Virus record (IMG/VR): IMGVR_UViG_3300037882_001548
Span: 1-63,403 of that record
Strand: one strand, 5' to 3'
DNA: 63,403 bases
DNA from: a virus
The translations under genes were made by a program, and so were the position numbers. Shown here in pieces: positions 45,401-57,181 of the stretch. The first letter of the stretch is position 1. Every line of letters begins with the position of its first letter. The notes beneath the pieces are model-generated. The model saw only the letters and a program-made list of their open reading frames with translations. It did not search any database and had not been told where the DNA came from.

Positions 45401-48400
45401 ACATTAGAGCTGGTTTAAATGATAAGATGAATTTTTCAGGCATCGCTAAAAATATGTATTTTGGTATTGAGACAATTGATGTACAAAGACCAGAAGTATA
45501 TGACACAGAACAAAAAGCAAAAGATGCTTTAAAGAAAATAGTTGATTTAACAAGTGAAAATAATAAAGATGCGCCGCATAGTAAAATAGACACAATAGTA
45601 TCTACTGATGAAAATGGTATTGAAAAGACAACATATCAAATTACAACGGCAGAGCCTATTACATTTTATTTAAAGAACTCTCACATTGTTTTAACAGATG
45701 ATTTGGTTAATAAATTTCCTCGTCTTAAAGCCATTAAAAACTTTCTTGAATATCAAGATGATGTTCATCAACCTATTGGTGAGTTGGTATTTGAAACGGG
45801 TATTAAAGTAGGTAAGCCTAAAAATAATCCGACATTTGCTGAATTAACTGAAACAACAGACAACGAATCTATTGGTGCAAAACGTACAGAGTTAATGAAT
45901 AGAGGTACTAAGATATTATCTTTATCTAATGTCAATAACAGAATACAATTTAACCCTCAATCTGATTTAGTTCTGACTAAGAATAAAATAGCATTATTCT
46001 CTCAAATCATGTATTTCATTAATACGGGACAGAACAAGTCATGGAGAGCTGATGAAGCGTATCAAGCACAAGGTTATTTGTTAGAAAAAGGTTTACTTGA
46101 ATTTGAGAAAAATGTAGGTTCATCACCTGTCGAATTTGATTCATTTATTAAGAAAGAATTAGCTAAATCACCAGAAGCTGCTCATTTATATGAATTGATG
46201 GTTAACGGTTTATCGGCTAATTCATTATTGATGGATAAGAAAATTATAACACTTTTAACATCTAATTTATCTAAAACACAGTTCGGTAAATTACTAAAAT
46301 TTAAAGGTGGTAAATTTACATTGATGACGGCAGAAGGCAGTGATGTAACAGAATCAAGTATACGCTTTGATGGTAGAACAACTGAATTAGAATATCGTAT
46401 TCAAAAAACATTTACGTATGCGCGTGATGCAGATGGTAAAATCATATTTAATGACGAAGGTGAAGCAACGTTAAAAGAAACGCAAGGTATGGTTTCTGAT
46501 GCGTATTTACCTAAAGCGTTCTTTTATAACTTTAATAAAAAACACAACAAATGAGAAGTTAAATTAGAGTACGCTCATATTATTGAAGCCATTGAATCAG
46601 GTAAATCACTTGTAGACAGTTCTTTATTTTTAGGATTCCGTCTACCAAGTACAGAAATTAACTCAGGTATATTAATTAATGTTGCGGGATATCACACAGA
46701 AAACGATTCATCTATTATTGTACCTAAAGAAGTAGTACCTTTACATGGTTCTGACTTTGACGTAGACTCACTGTTTGTTATAACAAGAGAATCTATCGGT
46801 AAAGATGAAGCCAATGCTAACTGAGGTGAGATAAAAGCTGTACCTGATGTACCTGTTATAAATAACAGTGACCCTAATAAAATATCTATCCGATACAATA
46901 TGGTTAAAACAGATGAACTAAACTTCTCAGCAGGTTCTATTGTAGGTATGTATAAAACACCGACACCTGACGGTAAATCAGTTGAATTATTTGATAAAGA
47001 TAGATATTTGAAAGCGTTATATGCAAATAAAGAAGCAGCGCAGCAAATATTAAACGACATTCAAGTATTTATAAACGATAAGGATTTATATGTTACCAAT
47101 GCTGACAATAAAAAAGTTACGGATAAAGCAATTGGTGAACTTAAATCTTACATTGGTGTACTATCTAAATTAGAGAATAAAGTATTGCGTAATGTTATGG
47201 TAGAAAATACCATACAAGTATTATTTGATTCTAATAATTTAGTACGTATGACAACACCTATTTCTACGGAGTTTATAGATGGTAGCCCTGAATCAAATCC
47301 TAATTCTATAAAAGGTATATTTAGTGCTTTGGGTATTGCAGATGCTCGATTTGACTTTGAACCTAATTTATCACTCCGTTCAGATTCACAAAAGATGTTT
47401 AAAAATATATTTGATGGTGCAAGTCTTACGGGTATATTTGCCAACAGTGTAAAAGTATTATCTTATATCACACGTTCTGGATGAAGAAACGAAGAACCGA
47501 TGCTGAAAAATAAGTTTCATGTACGCATTGATGGTATATCACATGACCAAATGTCACAAGTAGAAAGACGTACAAAAGAAGAAATAGCAGCAGGTATTCC
47601 GCCTAAGCCTATTTGGGCTATCATGCAGATACTTGTTAACATTGCCATAGATAATGCTAAAGATATGTTATTGTACGCCATAAACGCAAATTATACGACT
47701 GCAAACGCATTGACTGCTGCTGTGACAATTGGTATTCCTTTTGAAAAAGCAGTGTTGTTAATCAATCAACCTGCTGTAAGATTATTTGATTTATTTGAAT
47801 ATCGAGGTAATCTGTCTAAAACAAGTGGTCAAGTAGTAACAGATGTTAAAAATATACTACGTTTACTTAAAACAGATTTAGATGTCAAGGGTGATGAACT
47901 ATTAACAAAATTAAACAATCAGAGTATTGAGGAATTAGATGATACAAATGATAATGAGAATGATGAAGAAAATACATCAATGTCTTTTGATACACTAAAT
48001 GAAATAGGAGATGAAACAGATGAATCTTACATAGATAAATCTAAATTAACAATAGGTACTTCAAGTAGTTTTGAATTGACAACAAAGCAAATGAAAGATT
48101 CTTTGGACAGTAAGACAAATAATAATAAAAGTGCTGTCATTATGAATTTAATTAAGATGCAAAATCAAGCGAAACAAGGTAAGATATCAAAAGAATTATT
48201 TTTAAATGAATTAAAAAAAGTTCAAAGTGATCCCAATATATTAACTATCTTATATCAAACAAAAGTACAATTAGAAGTAGCACGCACATTTAGAAAATTA
48301 GCAGCCATTGGTGAAGGATTAAAACAAACATCTACTATATTGACACCACTACGAGATTATACGACTCGATTAGATGAGCAATTGGATTTGAGAGAAACAG

Positions 48401-50214
48401 TTACTAAAATATTTCCTAAGTATAGAGCATCCAGTTACGATGGTAAAAACTTCTTTACATTCAGGGATAAAATGATGACTAAACGAGAAAGTACAAATTC
48501 AAATGACCAAGACCAAACAGCCGATGATTATCCTTTTGACATACCTAACTTTTTCAGTATTAATCCACACGTTAAATCATCGCTATTATCACTGTTTAAA
48601 GTCAATGATATTATCGAAGATAAATTAACACTACATAGTCCCGCACTGGATTATAATCTTAAAAAAATATTCAAGATGTATTTAGATGGTGTTAAATTTC
48701 AATCACTTGGATTCAGTGGACCTAATACAACGTATATTGAATTTAAAAGACGTTTAGCGGCAAGTTTATATACTAAAGTATTATATACATCATTATTGGC
48801 AAAAGGTATTATAAAAGAAGCTAAGGATTTTAAAACAATAGATGAAAATTACAATGTTAAGTTTCTTTCTGGTCACGAAGCATTTAGGCAATCGCTGGTT
48901 CTTAAATTAGAAGCGGTGATATTGGCTGAAAAAGAAAGAGTTGGTGCAGCCATAGATAAACAGTACAGCGATAAAATTGATGAACAGCAACGCGCTGCAT
49001 ACATCAAAGAATCCATGAATCCTTTTATTCGTAAATTATACATTAAAACCAATGGTGATATAACAATCAGCAATGCAGCTAATTTAGATACCTACGAATT
49101 AATACAGATGCGCAAATCATTCTTATCATTGAATGATTTTATGATAAGTGAGATAAAAGACAGTGAGGGTTTTATATCTTATAAAGCAGATTATATGCCA
49201 GGTATAACAAATTCACTTAAATCAGAAATGTATTTGTATGAAGCTATGTTTAATGGTTTAAATTATAGTAAATCTAATAGTTTAATGTTTATAGATTTAG
49301 ATACGATTAAAGAAGCAGACGATGCGTATGCGCAAGAACTTAAAAGATTTGAGATACCGTTTATGTTATCCGAAGGACCTATTCAAGATAAAGAAGTAGA
49401 TGAGATTATGAATCATGTGGATAATATCATGCGTAAAAATGCGTATAATTTAAGAGAGTTATATGCACAAAAGAAAGATTCGCCTGGTACAAAAGGTTAT
49501 TTAAAAGAAAACGTACGTAAAATTAAGTTACGTGTATCTAATAATGTATATACCATTAGAACAGGACTACGTCAATTAAAACTTCCTTTTGCTCATAAAA
49601 TAAATGATACAACGACATTAGTATATCATCCAGATATGATTTATATACCTGATATAAATACAATAACTAAAGAACTTTATGTGCCAGCACATTATGTCAG
49701 AGATTCACAAGGCAATGCTTACGTTAAAGTAAAATATATACAAGATAGAGGCGTGTACTTATATAAAAGTTTAGGTAAATCATCAGCTTATGTTCCTGTG
49801 AGTAGGAAGTATAATCGTAGTGAAACCATATTAGATATAGCCAAAGCAAGTATTCAGTATGAGCGTATAGTAGATGTTAAATATATGCCAGGAACAGATA
49901 ATATAGTCAGTGGTGCAATAGTAACACAATTAAAAGTGTCTGAAACTATAAAATCAGGTGAATACGTTAAATTATATAATAATTCTGATTTGGCAATGCA
50001 AGGTAGTGATTTTAAATGAGTTGTTATAACATGAACTGATTTGAATAAAAATTATGAAAATCCTGATGCTCAAAATGATGCGGGTAAGGGACTTTATAAA
50101 TATAATTTTACAGTTGTACCGAAAGACCAAGCAAAAATGTTGGACGTTATGTCTACAAATCACATTATTGATGAAACCAATATAGAAATATTTGAATCTA
50201 AATGTAAGTCATAA
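33454..50214 (+). CDS. Giant virion polyprotein: SF1 helicase, HExxH peptidase, crAss-type RNA polymerase
   Basis: 5,586 residues in one frame with 18 TGA codons read as Trp; I read through every inter-fragment gap and found no TAA or TAG. Residues 1-500 are Ala/Gly-rich cargo-type sequence. An SF1 helicase domain follows: Walker A GVAGAGKT (1346-1353), DE (1422-1423), LLLGDPSQT (Asp1454) and YTALTRAR (Arg1641). An acidic then Lys-rich linker covers about 1735-1800. HESFH (2772-2776) is a zinc-peptidase motif. The polymerase part has FETGIKVG (Lys4118) and the active-site DFDVD (Asp4434, 4436, 4438), matching the two-barrel virion polymerases of crAss-like phages. It probably travels in the virion, is cut by peptidases and transcribes early genes on entry. 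The polymerase call is strong; processing is inferred. Confidence 0.8.
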
Positions 50215-50216
50215 TC

Positions 50217-50226
50217 TAAACTAAAT
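50217..50226 (+). promoter_or_regulatory. TAAACTAAAT motif upstream of the second polyprotein
   Basis: Fourth exact copy, immediately after the stop of the giant gene and 8 bases before ATG 50235. Confidence 0.35.
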
Positions 50227-50234
50227 ATACACAT

Positions 50235-53200
50235 ATGTTTTGTAATATAAATAATAACAAACAAGGGGAGATTGAATCAGTCAATCTCCCCAATAATGAA
50301 CTATCCAAAGTATACCCTATTATGGCTAAGTTAAGTGGTCGTGTAAAAGGATACATGAATTATCAAAAAGTTCATAAACCACTGGCTGATAAAAATGACA
50401 GCACTGAAAAGACTGTCACAATGACTACACCATATCAATATGCGGTAGATGGTATAACTTTTCAAGTAGAGAATTCTGAATTAATTAATTTCGCAGAAGA
50501 CACTACATTAAATTCAGACAATCTGATAATTAGTACAAAAGAAGCTATTGATAGCGTTAATAATTTAGATATTTCTGATGAAACCAAACGAGTAAATCAA
50601 TTGCGTTTACTGCGTGATAATTTACCTATGAGTCAATTATTAAAAACATTAAGTAGTTTTTTCGATGATAAAAAAATAGACAACGAAACCAAAGATTTGT
50701 TGTCTATTTTGAGTCAATTAAAAACAGCTTTTGATAGAATAGGTCAAGATATGCCCGTTAACTTATATCAGTCTGTACAGGGAAGATTAATAAAAGACAA
50801 TCAAAGTAATTTATTAACTATAAAAGGACGTGTATTAAGTAGACCTCAACGCATTGTTAATGGTAAAAAAGAAATAGTCTATAATAGTTTAGAAGTAGCT
50901 GGTATGGAATTATATATGAATCCTTTTTCATCTGATGCAGCTATATCTAAGGAAGCACTTAAAACATTAGTTCATGAATTAACACACGTTCTAACACTAC
51001 AAGCATTAGAATCTGATAATGTATTCAAGCAAGATATTGAAAAATTATATGTGCAAGCGTTATCTAAATATAATAGATTAAAAGAATCTAATTCTATTCC
51101 TTATATGTATGGTATGACTAATATAAAAGAATTCATATCCGAATCTTTAAGCAATGCCCAATTTCAAAAGTTTTTAAATAATATCACAGATATTAATGCA
51201 AACGATAAAAATAATACTTCATTATTAAATCGTTTGAGTGAAGCTATTTTAAACGCCATAGACAGATTTTTATTAAAACTTAATATAAGTATCAACAAAG
51301 ATAGTGTTCTTGATTCAGTGTTTAAAAAAACGTTACTTAAAGTACATTCTCAAAATAAAATCAGTGAATCAAATGAAGCTATGACTAAACGTATGAAACA
51401 AATGGTTGAGTCAGGTGAATTCAGTGAAACAGATTTAGCATTGCAATCTGGTAAAAATAAGACAGATAATTTACAAAGTAATTCAGTTGTAGAAGATGAA
51501 TTAAATCAGATTAGAGAGAACGAAAAGAAAAAAGCAGATAAACGTAAAGATAGTTTTTCATCGTGAGAAAAGATTAAAGTTAAATTATCTAAAAACGCAG
51601 AAGATTTAACTGTTGATGACGCAGGTAGTATTTATCAATCTATCGAATCAGCCATTAAAGGCTTTGTATCTAATTTTGATCCTGATATAGAATCTATAAG
51701 AAGTCGATTTAAAAAGAGTGGTTTTACATCAGAATACGAATCCATCAATCATGATTGGGGAGAGCGTATATGGAAAGACACAGATCCTCTGATTAAAAAA
51801 GATATACGTGGTTTTGGTAAAGTCAATAAAGAAGAAGCTGTAGCCGCTAAGAATGCAGCCAACGCATCAGGTAAAGAAAAAGGTACAATTATAGGTAATA
51901 TGATTCAATTGGCTTTTACAACTGACCCTATTACTAAATCTACATTACAAGCCGCTATATTAGCTATTTACAGCGATAAAACATCTAAATGGTACGGTAA
52001 GTCTAATAATTTTCAATGGGTCACAGAATTAACCGCTACATTAGCTGATAGATGAAATTTAGGTAAAGATGATAAAGTAATGTTTGAAAAAGAATGAGCG
52101 TCACCCATTCTTAAACTCAATGGTCGCATAGATGGTCTGATACAAAGAGCTAATGGTATGCTTAGACTATTAGAATTTAAAACATCCAATGGTTCTTTTT
52201 TACATGATGGTTTTACTATGTTTAAATACGGTACAGTAGGTGCTAAGCAAATAAGTATGGATTCTCTAAATAGAGCTAAATTACAAGCTATAGCACCAGC
52301 ATTTGCGCTGATGGTTGAAAATCATGATTTTAGATTTGAGGGTATTGAAGTCAATTGATTTCCTAACGAGTCTATTGCATTTGATGTTAATACATCTAAA
52401 ATTGAAATGAGTCGTGAAGAAATTCAATCATACTTAGACATGATGCGCGCTTATTATAAAGCAGAGCAACCTGATGTATACGCTAAAATTAAAGATGTTA
52501 TCCCCATATGAAATGCTTCTAACTATACAAATGCTGTCGATAGCATAGACATTCAAGACAAATCAGGTAATCAAAAATTCAGTTCATCCGAAGAAGAATT
52601 TAAAAAGACTCTGGCTAATTTAAAAAAGAATGTGTTATTTGAATCTAATTTGACAAAGTATAAAAGTACGGCGGCAAGGCTTAATAGTCCTGATGTAGTC
52701 AAACGCAATTATGATATGTTAGAAAAAGATGTATCTCGTTTAATTCAAATTATGTCTGATGGCGGTGTCAATTTAGCTGACCAAGATTATGTTAAAGATT
52801 TCTCAGATATTCGTTTTTATACGTCCACTATGGCTAATACAGGTAACGCTGTGGTCGATTTATTTCATCAACTGTTTGAACAGCGCAGCTTGCTTGTTAA
52901 AGACGCTGTAATGAAAGATAAAGTAGCTTTTAACAAAGTATTCATGCCATATATAAACCAACAACGCGCTTTAAAAGGATTAGGTCCATTGAAACATGAA
53001 AATGATTTAAAAAAGTATTTATCTAAAACAAATACAGCTGAAATATATGGTAAACTGTATAAAGAATATGAAGATGATGAAGGCAATAAACGTAAAGGAT
53101 TATTTCGCAGTGACGAAGACTTAAATGACCCAATAAATGATTTAACAGATATAGATAAATCACTACTTAATTTTTTAAATAATCATTATGATACTTTCTT

Positions 53201-55466
53201 TGTAGGCGATAACGCACTACTAAATAAACCGTATACATATAAATTAGACTTCTTGAAACAAGAACAGACATTATCCGCTATTGATGTATACAACGGCAAT
53301 ACATATAATAGTTCTATGAATGAACGTGGTAGTTGGAATTATACACAACAAACACAAACCAATAAATCTAATGGTAAGCGTGATGTAGGATGGTTTCCTA
53401 AGTTTGCGCCGACAATGGATGAAATGTTAATGATGAATAGTTTGATTACTTATAAAACAGATGCTAATGGCAATCAAGTCATAGATAAATCATTCGCAGA
53501 TTATAAATTAGCAGAGCTGCGTCAAGTTAAAGGTATGGATAGATATTTATCTAAAGAATATTGAAAATTATGAGCTTTGTCTAATTTCACAACATTCTGA
53601 GAAAATGAATACAATGAAACAGGTAGAGATGACCAACATGCCGTTCCTGTAGTAGGTCTGGGTGGTAAAATCATCAATAACAATATGAATTATACGCTGG
53701 ATATAGAAATGCAGTTTAATAACTTTACGACACAAATGCGGCGTAAAGAACATATGGATGATGTATTTGTATTGGGTAAAGGTATGGTTCATTATCTGAA
53801 TGAGTTTAACAGTGGTGATTTAAAGTCTGGTCAAACAGGTAGTTTATTATCACGTTTTATTGATGCGCACGTAAAAGATAAAGTACAAGGACTGAGTGAT
53901 GAAGATAAAGACTTTTCATTCCTTTCACGACCTATTCAAATCAGAGCTTTTAAAAAAGACCCCAGTAGAATAGATGGACGTTACAGTCGTTATAATTTCT
54001 CTACACGTAAGTTTATTCAGTATATTAAACGGAGTGCTTCATCAGCCATTATGTTTGTATCTCCTATAAGTGGATTTGTCAATGCGATGCAGGCATATAC
54101 GGCATCTGTTAGAATGGGTGCCGCATACAGTGTCGCTAAGAATTTAGATGATAAATTTAGTTTATTTGGTACGGATGGTATAAAAGACATTCATGATTTT
54201 GGTGCTGGTGATTATCATAAAGGTTTAAAATTTGGTATGGATATACTGACTAAACCTTTACGGGGAGAAAATTTGAATGAAGATAAGTTATGATTAATCA
54301 GTGAAGCATTGAATTTTTTACCTGATAGCGCAGATTACAAGTTATCGTCATCTAATTTAATGGTTGGTTCATATCAGTGAAAAAAAGCATCTCACATGTA
54401 TTTATTCCATAGTGCTTTTGAAGAAGTGAATACACTTGCTGTACTGTATGCGCAGTTACAATCTCAAAAAGTAGTCAGTACAAATCCTAAGTGAAATGGT
54501 AAGTCTATGTTGGATATGTATACAGTTGTCGAGGGACAACTTAAATTTGCTTATGACGAGACAACAGGTGAAGAAGATTTATCTTTCAATAGAGGTTACG
54601 AACGTAGCTTAAATGGGGAGAATGTGGCCATTAGAGGCGTTACATCCAAAGAAGCGACTAAATTAAAACGGGTGTATGAAAGACTACAAGGTGGTTATAG
54701 GACGGAAGAAAAAACTATTATGGAAATGACGCTACTCGGTGAATTATTTTTACAGTTCAGAAAGTATTTACCGTCACTGCTTAAAAATATGTTTGGTTCT
54801 AAAAAAGATGATTATTCACTGGGTCGATATGTCACCAAAGAAGTGATAGATGGTAACATGAATCCCATAGAATTAAAAGAATGAAAAAGTAGACGCATAG
54901 AAGGTCGTTTTAATGTATTAGCGCATGGTTTAACACAAGTTATTAGAACACATCCTGTTGTACCTAAATCAGTACAGTCTTTTATGAATGGTAGTGCCAG
55001 TATGCAAAATTCTTATAAATGAGAAGATTTATCACCAGAACAGCGACTGGTATTCATAGATTTAGGTGTAACAATGGCTATGGTATTAGCACCTGCTGCA
55101 ATATTATTTACACGTTCTGGTGTAGATGACGATGATTCGTATTTAAAGATGTTACAACGTATTGCTGGTAATATATGGCAGCCATACAATCCATTTGAAG
55201 CATTGAGTTTCTTGACAAGCGTACCCGTACCAATGAAAGTATTTGCTAAGAAGCTGGGTGCTTATTCAGAACTCAGTAAATCACTACTACTTTATGCGAT
55301 AGGTAATGAGCAAGATGCGATGACACAAAAAGGTTATTTGAAAGGATTTAAAGAATCAGCACGTTATGCGGGTGGTGTTGTATCAGCAGGTTATAAACTG
55401 TGAGACTTCCAGATGCATCAGAAAAATGATTTGAATGATTTTATATTTGGTACTAAATTAAGATAG
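50235..55466 (+). CDS. Second virion polyprotein with HELTH peptidase and PD-(D/E)XK nuclease
   Basis: 1,743 residues with 14 TGA codons read as Trp, ending in TAG. HELTH (His247, Glu248, His251) is followed by Glu299 and Glu303 in an EFISESL helix, a credible third zinc ligand, so this is a gluzincin-like peptidase. Residues ~500-700 form a PD-(D/E)XK nuclease of RecB/Cas4 type: GRIDGLI (Asp633), then EFK (Glu647, Lys649). The rest is helical, charged, cargo-like, with a hydrophobic helix near residue 1,620. The neighbour suggests it is co-packaged with the polymerase. A hairpin lies at codons 11-19; an in-frame ATG at 50322 is an alternative start that would leave the hairpin in the leader. 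Confidence 0.7.
50265..50291 (+). terminator. Strong hairpin at the 5' end of the second polyprotein gene
   Basis: GGGGAGATTGA pairs perfectly with TCAATCTCCCC around a 5-base loop. It resembles the intergenic terminators in stem quality but lacks a T-run and lies inside the annotated frame, 50 bases after the giant gene's stop. It may be a partial terminator or attenuator. Confidence 0.5.
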
Positions 55467-55496
55467 TAAATAATTAAATCATTACGATGATAAAAA

Positions 55497-55540
55497 AAAG
55501 CCCGTACAGACGTTATGTCTGACGGGCTTTAATCGTATTA
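55497..55540. terminator. Bidirectional terminator between convergent gene blocks
   Basis: AAAGCCCGT plus CAGAC pairs with GTCTG plus ACGGGCTTT around GTTAT, with one unpaired A. An A-run lies on the left (a T-run for the minus strand) and TTT with AT-rich sequence on the right, so it can stop both the late plus-strand and the early minus-strand transcripts. Confidence 0.8.
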
Positions 55541-55557
55541 TCACAATAAAAAATAAA

Positions 55558-56205
55558 TTATTTATTCAATGTATCAGCGACAGATTGTCTTAATTTAATA
55601 CCAATGTGTACATAAGGAGTTTCTTTAATAAATTGATTAAAGAAGAATTTACTATTACCGTCAATTACGTCAACATGAGTAGAAGTAACAATTAACCATA
55701 ATGTATCTTCCGTACTATAATGATTTCCTTTAGCCTCAGATACATTAATATCAAACACATCACCAAATTCCTTTTGCAATGTAAGACCTATTTCAAGGTC
55801 AGTAACGCCTTCAAATTTATTTATCGGTGTATCACCTACAATTTGGTGATAGTACGCTTCAAAGATACGAAGATAGCTTCGCATAATGTCATTACCTCTA
55901 TTAGCGTCATCACTGAAACCAAAGCATTGATGATATGTATTGTCTGTCTTAGAAAACAGACAATACATACGATACATCTTAACAATGGCTAAGACATGAA
56001 TAAAGCAACAATTAGGTAGCATGAAAGTATTTAATGCAGAACCAGCACTTGTTTTAGCTTTGCTAATAATTTCAAAAAATTCAGCCAATGATTTGGATGT
56101 TAATAGATTATCAGTAACAAATCCATTTTGTTTTAGATTTGCTTGATTTTCATTTTGTGAAACACTATTAGTTTGCATTGATGTCCATTGCATAAACTTA
56201 GCCAT
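55558..56205 (-). CDS. Unknown protein, last gene of the minus-strand block
   Basis: 215 residues with no in-frame TGA. The N-terminus is Gln/Asn-rich; the core is mixed alpha/beta with a Cys-Cys pair and aromatic residues near 65-90. No family recognised. It is the terminal gene of the minus-strand run, next to the shared terminator. Confidence 0.55.
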   Translation of the reverse strand: MAKFMQWTSMQTNSVSQNENQANLKQNGFVTDNLLTSKSLAEFFEIISKAKTSAGSALNTFMLPNCCFIHVLAIVKMYRMYCLFSKTDNTYHQCFGFSDDANRGNDIMRSYLRIFEAYYHQIVGDTPINKFEGVTDLEIGLTLQKEFGDVFDINVSEAKGNHYSTEDTLWLIVTSTHVDVIDGNSKFFFNQFIKETPYVHIGIKLRQSVADTLNK

Positions 56206-56237
56206 ATTTTTGATTTATTTTAAATTGTTAAATAATA

Positions 56238-56906
56238 TTATTTTTGTTTATTAATTATATATTCAGTTAACCACTGATTCATTTCTTTCAGTTTATCACT
56301 TACTCGAACATCATCAGGTGTTGGGATGTACATGTAATCATATGTATAAGCATCTTTAGGATACTTACTCATTAATTCATTGTCATCCAGCGATGTATTA
56401 AGTGACGCTTCTAATGTTTTACGAAGCTCTTCGCCTTTAATCAATATCTGATGCTTCTTATTGATTATCTTTTCTCCATTGGATAGTAATAGTCAGTAAG
56501 CTTGTGAAGCATAGTCCAATAAATCAATATTTATTTCTGAATATCGACCATCATACATAGGCTCAACAACATCCTTTTTGATTTTTTCAGGAATATCTAA
56601 TTTAATCAATGTCAAATGTTCTTTACTATCTACATCAAAACTTTCATAAAAATTATGATTGCTTATAATATCGAATAAGAATTCATCAGACAATTGTTTA
56701 GAATTAAATGCTATAATAAATGTATTGTCTTTAATGAAGGTATTAACAAAACCATTCTTTGTGAATTGCTCAAAAGGAATAGTTTTTGTTATTCACGGTA
56801 ATACAAAGTGTGCACTGGGGTTAAGTGTACGCTTGTAATCTTTCTTTAAGTTCTTGTCTAAAAAAGTTTCGTAAGGTGTGTTCAGTAAATTTAGTTCTTG
56901 GTTCAT
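56238..56906 (-). CDS. Unknown early protein
   Basis: 222 residues from ATG at 56906, seen only when TGA codons at 56793-56795 and 56493-56495 (minus strand) are read as Trp. It is charged and mixed in structure, without a recognisable motif. Shorter fragments of this frame begin at non-ATG codons, so the merged gene is preferred. Neighbours are a small basic protein and a nuclease. Confidence 0.6.
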
Positions 56907-56963
56907 TATTTTATTAATTTTTTAATTGTTAAAAATATTTTAAAATTAGTGTTTTGAAAATAA

Positions 56964-57179
56964 TTATTGTGCTCGTAGTATTTCTCTATTGAGCTTTGCC
57001 GTAGCTACTTTATTAGCGTGGCGTACTTTGTTTCGAGCATCTTTGATTTTCTTTTGCTCGGCATACGCTGCTTTATATGCTTTCTTGTGCTCATTAACAG
57101 GTGGAATAACATCCAACTTGAACATACCTGGTGCGGTATCGGGGTAATTACTTTTTTCTAACGACATAAAACCTTTCAT
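56964..57179 (-). CDS. Small basic protein
   Basis: 71 residues, starting at ATG 57179 only two bases after the preceding gene's TAA. The C-terminal half is rich in Lys, Arg and Ala and likely a single long helix, which suggests nucleic-acid binding. A second ATG twelve bases in is an alternative start. No family recognised. Confidence 0.5.
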   Translation of the reverse strand: MKGFMSLEKSNYPDTAPGMFKLDVIPPVNEHKKAYKAAYAEQKKIKDARNKVRHANKVATAKLNREILRAQ

Positions 57180-57181
57180 AA

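Noticed and set aside
2570-55466. Many short plus-strand frames, as if the late genes were decayed pseudogenes
   Set aside because: Every break is an in-frame TGA, frames line up exactly, and no frameshift or TAA/TAG is needed; recoding explains them all.
56444-56693. Two separate small minus-strand genes with TTG starts
   Set aside because: They are fragments of one 222-residue gene with an ATG at 56906 once TGA is read as Trp.
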